A stretch of 64,000 nt of DNA from JAAYZH01 sp964479695 (GTDB taxonomy: Bacteria > Bacillota > Clostridia > Saccharofermentanales > Fastidiosipilaceae): NCBI GenBank assembly GCA_964479695.1, contig CAYZSO010000003.1, positions 62,001 to 126,000 on the forward strand, read 5' to 3'. Of this stretch, positions 7,045 through 14,882 are shown piece after piece (the first letter of the stretch is position 1; every line of letters begins with the position of its first letter). Position numbers and translations under genes: made by a program. The notes under the pieces are model-generated. The model had not been told where the DNA came from, did no database searches, and saw only the letters and a list, made by a program, of their open reading frames with translations.

Positions 7045-8187
7045 ATGGACGGAAAGATCACATTGGAGGCTTTGGCCAAACAAAAAGAGCTGAGCCCGGA
7101 CGTAAGTCGCGTAGCAGAAACCAGCGAGGAACTTGCCCAAGCAGCTCCGAAAGAAATTACCCCGGAAATGCGTAAGCAAGTTGACCAGATCAAGAATGGC
7201 ATCAATTTGTTGGACTCGACCGGCCTTATTACCTATGGTGCCGGAGCGCAGCGGAACTTGACTGCCTTTTCGGATAATATTTTACAGAAGGTTCGCTCGA
7301 AGGACGCGGGTTATGTGGGGGAGACCTTATCCAATCTGATGGTGACCGTAAAGAGTCTTGAGGTCGACAAATTGGGCAACGACAACGGGTTCCTGGCGAA
7401 ACTCGGTATCGGCAACACGATGAAGAAATTCCTAGCCCGTTATGACACCGTCGAAATGCAAATTGATAAGATCGAGGCGGAGCTGGACAAGGCGCAGACG
7501 ATGCTCTTGAAGGATATTGCGACCTTCGACCAACTCTACGACAAGAACCTCGAGTATTTCAAGGAACTGGATACCTATATTGTAGCCGGTGACGAAACCA
7601 TCAAGGAAGCGCGTGAAGTGACTCTGCCTTCTCTCCGGGCCGAAGCCGCCGCCTCCGACAATGAGATGGCCCCGCAACTGGTGCAGGATTTTGAGAATAC
7701 ACTGGATCGTTTTGAGCGGAAGGTGCATGATCTCAAACTCTCGAAGACGATTGCCATTCAAACGGCTCCACAGGTTCGCCTGATACAGAATAACGACAAA
7801 CTGCTTGTGGATAAGATCCAAACATCAGTATTGCACACGATCCCTTTGTGGAAAAATCAGATTGTGATTGCCCTAGGCCTGCAGAATCAGCAAAAAGTGC
7901 TGGAAATGCAGAAGCAAATTTCGGATACAACGAATGACTTGCTGCTGAAGAATTCCGAGATGCTGAAGCAAAATACGACCGGTGTTGCCCGTGAGACGCA
8001 ACGCGGTATTGTTGAAATTGAGACCCTGAAGAAAGTCAATCAGGATCTGGTGGAGACGATCGAAGAGACCATGAAGATCAACGCGGACGGCAGGGCTGCG
8101 CGCCAAGCCGCCGAATTGGAGCTGATCGAGATTGAAAGTGATCTCAAAGAGACGATGCTCGCCAATATGACACCACAGGGAAACTAA
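7045..8187 (+). CDS. telA: TelA/KlaA family toxic-anion-resistance protein
   Basis: A 380-residue, highly helical cytoplasmic protein of the TelA family, named for tellurite resistance on plasmid RK2; in Firmicutes it is linked to stress and envelope functions rather than proven tellurite chemistry. Family features: KIEAELDKAQTMLLKDIATFDQLYDKN in the middle and the FENTLDRFERKVHDL/TAPQVRLIQ region in the second half. Start follows GGAGGAAC. Last gene of the VWA-XpaC-TelA operon. Its TAA overlaps the stop codon of the convergent helicase by three bases. A TTTGGCCAAA copy at 7071 encodes Leu-Ala-Lys near residue 10. Confidence 0.85.
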   Translation: MDGKITLEALAKQKELSPDVSRVAETSEELAQAAPKEITPEMRKQVDQIKNGINLLDSTGLITYGAGAQRNLTAFSDNILQKVRSKDAGYVGETLSNLMVTVKSLEVDKLGNDNGFLAKLGIGNTMKKFLARYDTVEMQIDKIEAELDKAQTMLLKDIATFDQLYDKNLEYFKELDTYIVAGDETIKEAREVTLPSLRAEAAASDNEMAPQLVQDFENTLDRFERKVHDLKLSKTIAIQTAPQVRLIQNNDKLLVDKIQTSVLHTIPLWKNQIVIALGLQNQQKVLEMQKQISDTTNDLLLKNSEMLKQNTTGVARETQRGIVEIETLKKVNQDLVETIEETMKINADGRAARQAAELELIEIESDLKETMLANMTPQGN

Positions 8188-9530
8188 GCTGTGCGGCTGC
8201 GATTGCCACTGCCGCTTGAGCTGCCACTGCTGCTAGAGCCACTACGGCCACCACGCCTGTTGTTGCGGGATCCTCTGCCTGATTGGCGGTGGCTCCCGCT
8301 ATTTCTTTGTTTGCTGTAAGAGGAAGATTGAGTAGGGTTGCCAGAGTTGCCGAGGGAGTCTTGCGCCAAAGAAGGCTCCACCGGGAGGTTCCGGGCCGGA
8401 TACAGGTGATCTTCGACCACCGGGATCTTGGTACCGATGAAACGCACGATATCAGACAGCAACTTACGCTCTTCAAGATCACAGAATGATATGGCTACTC
8501 CTGCCTTGCCGGCTCTGCCCGTGCGCCCGATGCGGTGAACATAGGATTCCGGGATCTCGGGCAAATCGTAATTGAAGACGTGCGAGAGATCGTCAATATC
8601 CAAACCGCGGGCCGCGATATCAGTGGCGACCAGCACCCGGACTTGGCGTTTCTTAAAAGCATTCAAGGCGTTGACTCTGGCATTTTGCGATTTATTACCG
8701 TGAATGGCAACCGCATCAATGCCACTGCGACCCAGCTCCTTCACCACTCGGTCCGCGCCATGTTTCGTACGTGTGAAGACCAGAGCGGATTCAACATCTA
8801 AGGTTAGCAAGAGGTGTTGCAGGAGATTTCGCTTATTGGCTCGGTCGACGTAATAGAGACTTTGCTCAATCGCTTCAACCGTGGTGGTTTCCGGTTCGAT
8901 GGCGATCCGGTAGGGATCGGTCAGAAGAGACGCGGCCAGCTTCGCAACTTGTGTCGGCATGGTCGCTGAGAAAAACAAAGTTTGTTTATGCTCCGGCGTG
9001 AAGCTTAAGATTCGCTTCACATCATGGATGAACCCCATGTCCAGCATGCGGTCCGCCTCATCCAAAACCAGAATTTCCACGTGTTGCAGATTGACCAGTC
9101 GCTGGTTGATGAGGTCCAGGAGGCGACCCGGAGTAGCGATGAGGATATCTACATCACGCGCCAAGTCTCTTTCTTGCTTCTTCTGCGAAACACCGCCAAA
9201 GATCACCGCTGTGCGGAGCTTGAGGCCTCTGCCGTAGCTGCGGTAATTGTCGTAAATTTGTAGGGCGAGCTCGCGGGTCGGTGTAAGGATCAGCGAGCGG
9301 ATCGGGCGTTTGCCGCCACGACTGGTTTCAGTCGTTTCGTTGAGTAATTGGAGCGTCGGCACAGCGAAGGCAGCCGTTTTGCCGGTGCCGGTTTGCGCAG
9401 AGGCTAAGATATCGCGTCCGCTCAGAATGGCGGGAATGGCTTCTTCCTGGATCGGTGTGGGGTGGGTATACTGTTCGTTTTTAAGTTCTGCCAAAATCGG
9501 CGGAATAATTTCTAATTCTTGAAATGTCAT
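8184..9530 (-). CDS. DEAD-box ATP-dependent RNA helicase
   Basis: A 448-residue protein with the full motif set: Q motif (THPTPIQEEAIP), motif I AQTGTGKT, Ia PTRELA, II DEAD, III SAT, then GDxxQxx-like C-terminal domain with IV LVFTRTK, V ATDIAARGLD and VI HRIGRTGRAG. Residues about 385-448 form an Arg/Gly/Ser-rich tail typical of RhlE/CshA-type helicases and likely to bind RNA. The frame is open far upstream, but the ATG at 9530 has AAGGAGATCC before it and starts at the conserved fold. Roles expected: ribosome assembly or RNA decay. The stop overlaps the telA stop tail to tail. Confidence 0.93.
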   Translation of the reverse strand: MTFQELEIIPPILAELKNEQYTHPTPIQEEAIPAILSGRDILASAQTGTGKTAAFAVPTLQLLNETTETSRGGKRPIRSLILTPTRELALQIYDNYRSYGRGLKLRTAVIFGGVSQKKQERDLARDVDILIATPGRLLDLINQRLVNLQHVEILVLDEADRMLDMGFIHDVKRILSFTPEHKQTLFFSATMPTQVAKLAASLLTDPYRIAIEPETTTVEAIEQSLYYVDRANKRNLLQHLLLTLDVESALVFTRTKHGADRVVKELGRSGIDAVAIHGNKSQNARVNALNAFKKRQVRVLVATDIAARGLDIDDLSHVFNYDLPEIPESYVHRIGRTGRAGKAGVAISFCDLEERKLLSDIVRFIGTKIPVVEDHLYPARNLPVEPSLAQDSLGNSGNPTQSSSYSKQRNSGSHRQSGRGSRNNRRGGRSGSSSSGSSSGSGNRSRTA

Positions 9531-9813
9531 GGATCTCCTTAAAGTCTTTGCAAGACAACCCAGACAATATACCACGTTTGGACCATAAAAAGTGTGTTTT
9601 GCCGCAAATGGCGGCAATCCCTTTGCAGTCCCACGGCAATCCCACGGCAATCCCACGGTTATCCCACGGCAATCTCGGTGGAAAGTAGGTGGAGCTAAAT
9701 TTCCAAGGAATAAGGAAGTTGTGCTACTCTGGAAGAAGCATAATCCCGCTTGAGTGGAGCGATATGCGTAGCGATAAGCAAAGCGATCAGTGAAACGATA
9801 TGAGGAGAGATCA
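9531..9813. repeat. divergent gap with an 11-base tandem repeat
   Basis: Gap between the divergent helicase and epimerase genes. It holds CAATCCCACGG repeated four times at 9628-9672 with an 11-base period (first and fourth copies slightly changed) and a GCGATATG/GCGATAAG/GCGATCAG cluster at 9759-9800. No RNA gene or clear terminator is seen. Confidence 0.6.
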
Positions 9814-10683
9814 ATGAGTGAGCAAATAGGCATCAACTTGTGGAATTGGGTGAATCGTTCCGCTGAAATTACACCGGACCTCATTAGGCACGTGGCGAGC
9901 CTGGGCTTCAAGGTGATCGAGATCCCGCTGACTGACCCACTGATCGATCCGGGGGTGGAGGGGGCGGCTTTGGCCAGAACTATTGAGGCGCAAGACCTGC
10001 GCGTGAGTACTTGCCTCTCACCGCCACAAGGCTACGATATCGGAGCCACAGATCCCGAAGAACGCGCGCGAGCGATTGCGTACCTTGAACATGCGATTAC
10101 CACGTCCGCCGAACTCCACGCTGAGGTCATGGTGGGCCCATTCTTCGCATCGGGTGGCAAGCGGATCTGGCTTGAGAAGGACGAACGAGAAGAGCTCTTG
10201 GCCGTTGTGGCAGGGAATCTGGCCCAGCTCGCGGAATTCGCTCAGAGCCAGGGGGTCAGGCTCGCCATTGAGCCGGTCAACCGCTACCGCACGAGCATCG
10301 TGAATACCGCAGAGCAAGCACTCGCTCTCGTGGCCAAAGCCGCCCACCCCAACCTCGGGATCCTCTACGACACGTATCAAGCGAACATCGAGGAGACGCA
10401 CGTGACTCAAGGACTTCGGAAAATCCTCGATGAAGGCAAACTTTTCCATTTCCATGCCTGTGAGAATAACCGCAACATTCCGGGCGAAGGGCAAATTCAC
10501 TGGCCTGAAATTCTGGGTCTCTTGGAGCAAAAGAAGTATGAGGGCTTCCTCACGATGGAACTCTTCAAGCCCGGAGGCCTAGATGCTGGCTGGGCGTATG
10601 AGGATCGTACCCGCGACGAGATTGCAAGGCAAGGTCTGGAGAATCTTCGCAGTCTGCTGGCTGACGTCGTTATGAGCTCATGA
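9814..10683 (+). CDS. sugar phosphate isomerase/epimerase-type TIM barrel
   Basis: A 289-residue protein of the xylose-isomerase-like TIM-barrel superfamily, closest in pattern to ketose 3-epimerases (tagatose/psicose epimerase group). Candidate metal ligands: Glu in LAIEPVNRY (about residue 150), Asp in LGILYDTYQANIEE, His in FHFHACENNR and Glu in FLTMELF near the C-terminus. GEGQIHW is a family-typical loop. Start: the frame opens 24 bases earlier, but the ATG at 9814 follows GAGGAGAG. Next gene is a GH13 glucosidase, so a role in sugar use is plausible; the substrate is not predictable. Confidence 0.8.
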   Translation: MSEQIGINLWNWVNRSAEITPDLIRHVASLGFKVIEIPLTDPLIDPGVEGAALARTIEAQDLRVSTCLSPPQGYDIGATDPEERARAIAYLEHAITTSAELHAEVMVGPFFASGGKRIWLEKDEREELLAVVAGNLAQLAEFAQSQGVRLAIEPVNRYRTSIVNTAEQALALVAKAAHPNLGILYDTYQANIEETHVTQGLRKILDEGKLFHFHACENNRNIPGEGQIHWPEILGLLEQKKYEGFLTMELFKPGGLDAGWAYEDRTRDEIARQGLENLRSLLADVVMSS

Positions 10684-10745
10684 AGACCTGAGACCTGAGT
10701 GAAGACCCAAGACCCGAATTAGGACCTAAGACCCAAGTCTTTTGT
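10684..10745. repeat. short degenerate tandem repeat
   Basis: Imperfect copies of GACCTGAG and AAGACCCAAGACC between the epimerase and the glucosidase genes. A likely -10 (TATAAT-like, near 10770) follows in an AT-rich stretch. Confidence 0.5.
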
Positions 10746-10842
10746 ATGACAAATGTCATTTTTCCGTTATAATCGATATATTATATTGGAGTATTATTTC
10801 TGAATTAAGGAGAAGGCAACTCGAGCGAGAAGGAGGAGAAAC

Positions 10843-12768
10843 GTGAGAATCGATGATGATTCCCGTGTCATGGATCTCTACAACCATCCGGTTGGCTATG
10901 ACGTGATCAATAAGATTTTGCTGCAGCTAAACCGCCCGCAGAACTTGGTGAAAAACCCCTTAGTAAAGCATGTGAAGCTGCGGACCATACGTAAATGGAC
11001 GGCAAAAGTCATCCCACAAGATCTCTGGGAGACCGCGTACTGGCTCCTGAACAATCAACCCGACGAGCCTTCTTCCGGCACCTTGAATCCGGCGAAACCT
11101 TGGTGGAAGGAAGCGGTGTTCTACCAGATTTACCCTCGTTCCTTTGCGGACTCCAATGGTGATGGAGTAGGGGATCTTCAAGGGATCATTGGTAAATTAG
11201 ATTATTTGCAAGCGCTCGGTGTGGATGCGCTCTGGCTTTCGCCGATTTATGACTCTCCGAATGATGACAACGGCTACGATATCCGAAATTATCATAAAAT
11301 CATGGAAGAAATGGGGACCATGGACGATTTCGACCAGCTCCTCCTGGAAGTGCACAAACGTGGCATGCGGCTCATTATGGATCTGGTAGTGAACCATACT
11401 TCCGATGAACATGCTTGGTTTCAGCGTGCCATAGAAGATCCGGAAGGCCCTTACGGTCAATACTATTTCCTGCGTAAAGGGCAAGAAGAGCAAGCACCGA
11501 ACAATTGGGTCTCTTTTTTCAGCGGCTCCGCGTGGCGCTGGTTTCCCGAGGCCAAACGCTGGGGTCTTCACCTCTTTTCATCGAAGCAAATGGATCTTAA
11601 TTGGGATCATCCCCCGGTTCGGAAGGAGATTGCGGAGATGGTTCGTTGGTGGTTGGCCAAAGGCGTCGACGGCTTCCGTCTCGATGTGATCAACTACATC
11701 TCCAAACGGGAAGGTCTGCCTGACGGGAACAACCTAATCGGCGAATTAATGCAGTATTACGGGATTGAGAATTACTATTTCGGTCCGAATCTTCACCGTT
11801 ATTTACGTGAACTTCGGCGTGAGGCCTTCGAACCGTATCAAGCTTTCTCTGTGGGCGAGACACCGGGCATCGGCATCAAGATGGGACAGCTCCTCTCCGG
11901 CGAGGACAGGCGCGAATTGGATCTGGTCTTCAATTTTGACCATCTGGAGACGCCTGGCCACGTGCGTTTCAATCAATATACCTACGATCCGAACTATTTG
12001 AAAAAATATTACATGAAGTATCATACGATCCTAACCAATAATGACTGGATGTCCGTTTTTTGGGACAACCATGATAACCCACGTATGCTGTCAAAAATCA
12101 ATTCCGATCCCGCCTGGCGCGAGCGTCTGGCGAAGCTTCTTTTGATTTTACAACTGACGATGAAAGGCACGCCATTTTTATTCCAAGGCCAGGAGCTCGG
12201 AGCTGTGAATCAGAAATTCACCAATATTACGGAGCTTCGCGATGTTGAGTCACTGAATTTTTATGCGGAACGAGTGGCGGAGGACGGTCCCGAACGAGCT
12301 TGGCAAACGGTGCTTGCCGGTACCCGTGATCACGCCAGAGTTCCCATGCGCTGGAGCGCTGAAGGGGGCTTCTCCGAGGCAGAGCCATGGCTACCATGGC
12401 CTTCTGAGGATCCTGGCTGGAGTGTGGCGGAGCAAGAAGAAGACCTTAACTCCGTCCTTCACTTTGCGAGAAAGCTCCTGGCCATTCGCAAAGAAAATGA
12501 AGGGCTCCGTTTCGGCCAAATTCGCTTCATTGCGGGGAATAAACACAATTACTTTGCCTATTTTCGCGAAGAGAAGGGCTCAAGACTTTTCATCGAGATG
12601 AACCTCGGCAGTGAGATTCTGAAACGTCCTTTCACCTCCAGGAAGTACCAACTCCTACTCAGTAATGTGGATCACGGCAAAAAAACCAGAATGGACCGCA
12701 TGAGTGAATACATGGAACCCTATGAGGCGGCTCTGTACCTAGTACAGAAGCGAAACTCAGCGGAATAA
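10843..12768 (+). CDS. GH13 alpha-glucosidase with N-terminal extension
   Basis: A 641-residue cytosolic enzyme. Residues about 88-640 are a GH13 barrel of the oligo-1,6-glucosidase/alpha-glucosidase type: AVFYQIYPRSF at the start, DLVVNHTSDEH, nucleophile Asp in GFRLDVINY, acid Glu in SVGETPG and Asp in FWDNHDNPR. It should hydrolyse short alpha-glucosides, perhaps isomalto-type. The first 87 residues are an extra domain starting RIDDDSRVMDLYNHPVGYDV that is not part of the barrel; I do not recognise it. Start is GTG after AAGGAGGAGAAAC. The gene stands alone after the epimerase. Confidence 0.9.
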   Translation: MRIDDDSRVMDLYNHPVGYDVINKILLQLNRPQNLVKNPLVKHVKLRTIRKWTAKVIPQDLWETAYWLLNNQPDEPSSGTLNPAKPWWKEAVFYQIYPRSFADSNGDGVGDLQGIIGKLDYLQALGVDALWLSPIYDSPNDDNGYDIRNYHKIMEEMGTMDDFDQLLLEVHKRGMRLIMDLVVNHTSDEHAWFQRAIEDPEGPYGQYYFLRKGQEEQAPNNWVSFFSGSAWRWFPEAKRWGLHLFSSKQMDLNWDHPPVRKEIAEMVRWWLAKGVDGFRLDVINYISKREGLPDGNNLIGELMQYYGIENYYFGPNLHRYLRELRREAFEPYQAFSVGETPGIGIKMGQLLSGEDRRELDLVFNFDHLETPGHVRFNQYTYDPNYLKKYYMKYHTILTNNDWMSVFWDNHDNPRMLSKINSDPAWRERLAKLLLILQLTMKGTPFLFQGQELGAVNQKFTNITELRDVESLNFYAERVAEDGPERAWQTVLAGTRDHARVPMRWSAEGGFSEAEPWLPWPSEDPGWSVAEQEEDLNSVLHFARKLLAIRKENEGLRFGQIRFIAGNKHNYFAYFREEKGSRLFIEMNLGSEILKRPFTSRKYQLLLSNVDHGKKTRMDRMSEYMEPYEAALYLVQKRNSAE

Positions 12769-12790
12769 ATACACTGAAAAAGATTCCGGC

Positions 12791-12832
12791 AAAAAAAGCC
12801 GCTGTTGCGCATACTCATTACACAACAGCGGC
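12791..12832 (-). terminator. strong terminator of the hydrogenase operon
   Basis: GCCGCTGTTG (12798) pairs with CAACAGCGGC (12823) around a 15-base loop. On the minus strand the stem is followed by seven T residues, so it ends the hydrogenase transcript; on the plus strand it may also stop the GH13 message. Confidence 0.85.
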
Positions 12833-12849
12833 CATTTATAGAACATTCT

Positions 12850-12925
12850 TATTACTTGGCGGGCTTCCCCTTACATGCCGGGCTTCCACTTACTTGCCGG
12901 GCTTCCCCTTACATGCCGGGCTTCT
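12850..12925. repeat. 19-base tandem repeat spanning the hydrogenase stop codon
   Basis: Four copies of a unit like CCCGGCATGTAAGGGGAAG (minus strand). The first supplies the last codons and TAA of the hydrogenase; the others follow in the untranslated tail, and each again contains TAA. Confidence 0.75.
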
Positions 12926-14417
12926 CCGTCTCACTCAGGAGAACATTGTCAGCCGGTGATTTGTAAGGCGCGGCGGCGGCAAAGGTTTGCACATTCTTCC
13001 TCGCCCTTGCGATTGGAACCAGCGTACCCGGCCCACCGACACAGCCACCGGCACAAGCCATACCTTCAATCAGCATGCCGTTCTTCTTACCGGCCTTGGC
13101 CATGCGCATTAATTTCACACACTCGGCCAAACCTTCGACGGATTCATAGTTCACAGTGAGATCCGGAGCCATTTCCTTGATTCGGCTGTTGACCGCGGCC
13201 GCAACGCCACCGGAAACAGCATAGCCGCGCCCTGTTGCGGATGCCTCAGCCGGCTCACGCTCAGGCACAAGCTCAGACAGTTCAATGTCGCGGGCAACAA
13301 ACATGCCCATAAGTTCCTCGAAGGTAATAACGAAATCGACATCATCCTTGACATTGTCCTGTAAGGCTTCCAATTTCTTGGAAATACATGGCCCTATAAA
13401 AACAACCTTTGCATCCGGATGACGCTCCTTGAGCTGGTGAGCCGAATACACCATAGGCGTGGACGACTCGGAAATGTAGTCATTCTGCTCCGGGAAAAGT
13501 TTCGAAACCATGAGTTTCCATGAATAGCAGCAGGATGTGCCGAGGAACGGTTTTTCTTCCGGAACATGATTAATGAACTCAGACGCTTCATTCAGCGTGG
13601 TCAGATCAGCCCCCAGACCCACCTCAATCACATCCTTGATACCTAATTGACGGATGCCTTCGATGATCTGCGCCGGCTTCGCCAAAGGACCAAATTGCCC
13701 GACGAAAGAAGGCGCAATAATGGCATACACCGGTTTGCCTTCCTGAATCGAACGAATCAATTGATAGAGTTGCGACTTGTCGGAAATCGCTCCGAAAGGG
13801 CAAGCCTGAATACAAGCTCCGCAGGCAACGCACTTGTTGTCGTCAATTTCCGCGCGGTCCAGATAATCGGAATGGATCGCATTCACCCCGCAGGCTTCCG
13901 CACAGGGGCGGCCGGTCGTCACAATGGCTGTGTAAGGGCAAGCCTCAACACATTTACCGCACTTGATGCACTTCTCTTGGTCGATAATAGCCGCAGTCTT
14001 GCCGATCGAAACCGCATTGACCGGACAAACATTCACGCAAGGGTGCGCTAGGCACTTCCGGCAGTTATTGGTAACAAACATATACTTCGTAGGACAGGCC
14101 TCACAAGCAATCTTGATCACTTCGACCAGAGGTGCGGTATACACTCTCGTGGATACATCGATATCCTCAATTCCGTCCGTGACTGCCCCCGTATCATCCG
14201 CCGTGCGGGCATTAAGACCCAGAGCCATTCGCAGTCTCTCACCGATCACGGCTCTCTCCCGGAAAATATTCTCACGGTACGTGGCCCTCTCACCCGGCAG
14301 GAGCTCGTAAATTTCCTTATTCAGTTTCGAAAGGTCCGCATCTTCATAAGCCAGTTTAGCAATGTCTGCGAAAACTTTACGACGAATATTGATAATATCA
14401 ATGTATGTATCTCTCAT
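12909..14417 (-). CDS. monomeric [FeFe] hydrogenase (group B type)
   Basis: A 502-residue cytosolic hydrogenase that exchanges electrons between ferredoxin and protons/H2. The N-terminal half holds several 4Fe-4S motifs (CRKCLAHPCVNVCP, CIKCGKCVEACP, CVACGACIQACP). The H-cluster domain follows with motif L1 TSCCYSW (usual form TSCCPxW, here Tyr for Pro), L2 GPCISKKLE and L3 EGMACAGGCVGGPG. The GPC and GMAC variants fit group B monomeric enzymes of anaerobic Firmicutes better than the classical CpI type. It lies 156 bases downstream of a thioredoxin-like [2Fe-2S] gene, a likely electron partner. The 3' end is built from a tandem repeat. The H-cluster maturases HydEFG are not in the window. Confidence 0.9.
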   Translation of the reverse strand: MRDTYIDIINIRRKVFADIAKLAYEDADLSKLNKEIYELLPGERATYRENIFRERAVIGERLRMALGLNARTADDTGAVTDGIEDIDVSTRVYTAPLVEVIKIACEACPTKYMFVTNNCRKCLAHPCVNVCPVNAVSIGKTAAIIDQEKCIKCGKCVEACPYTAIVTTGRPCAEACGVNAIHSDYLDRAEIDDNKCVACGACIQACPFGAISDKSQLYQLIRSIQEGKPVYAIIAPSFVGQFGPLAKPAQIIEGIRQLGIKDVIEVGLGADLTTLNEASEFINHVPEEKPFLGTSCCYSWKLMVSKLFPEQNDYISESSTPMVYSAHQLKERHPDAKVVFIGPCISKKLEALQDNVKDDVDFVITFEELMGMFVARDIELSELVPEREPAEASATGRGYAVSGGVAAAVNSRIKEMAPDLTVNYESVEGLAECVKLMRMAKAGKKNGMLIEGMACAGGCVGGPGTLVPIARARKNVQTFAAAAPYKSPADNVLLSETEKPGM

Positions 14418-14573
14418 AAATAACTACTCCTACGACTGCAACTCGAACTCGGAAACGGTTCCAAGCGTGGGTGTACCATGCGAAGGGCACGGTACACACG
14501 GACACAAGGTTAGTCTGCTGCTCTTCCGTTACCCGATCATCCGGTCAGGGAGGGGCAGCCAGTGCAAATAGTA

Positions 14574-14846
14574 TCAGCTCTTCAGCATGGCCTCGTTCAT
14601 GATTCGTTCCATAACTACGGGCGTTGAGGCGTTGCGAATGATCTCTCCGTCGATGAAGACGATCGGGGAGACATCTTCTACCCCCTTGCACTCACCGACG
14701 CATGGCAGAATTTCTATTTCCAACTGAAAATCATCACGGATATTCTCCATGCTGTGAATGTCTTCTTGAAGTTCTTCCAAGCGTTCTATCAGAAATGATG
14801 CCCCGTAAAAGGAGCATTTTGAGCCTGTGCAAATGCCAACCTTCAT
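14574..14846 (-). CDS. thioredoxin-like [2Fe-2S] ferredoxin domain protein
   Basis: A 90-residue protein resembling the NuoE/HydC-type thioredoxin-like [2Fe-2S] fold. Four candidate cysteine ligands: C6 and C11 (in ICTGSKC) and two in ILPCVGECKG at about residues 49 and 53, in the usual order. It begins VGICTGSKCSFYGA. Small proteins of this type pass electrons to or from hydrogenases or formate dehydrogenases. It lies between the ABC fusion gene (37 bases upstream) and the hydrogenase (156 bases downstream), all on one strand, so cotranscription with the hydrogenase is likely. Confidence 0.8.
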   Translation of the reverse strand: MKVGICTGSKCSFYGASFLIERLEELQEDIHSMENIRDDFQLEIEILPCVGECKGVEDVSPIVFIDGEIIRNASTPVVMERIMNEAMLKS

Positions 14847-14882
14847 AATTCGTCCTCCGTAACAGTGATTTACCCTATACTA

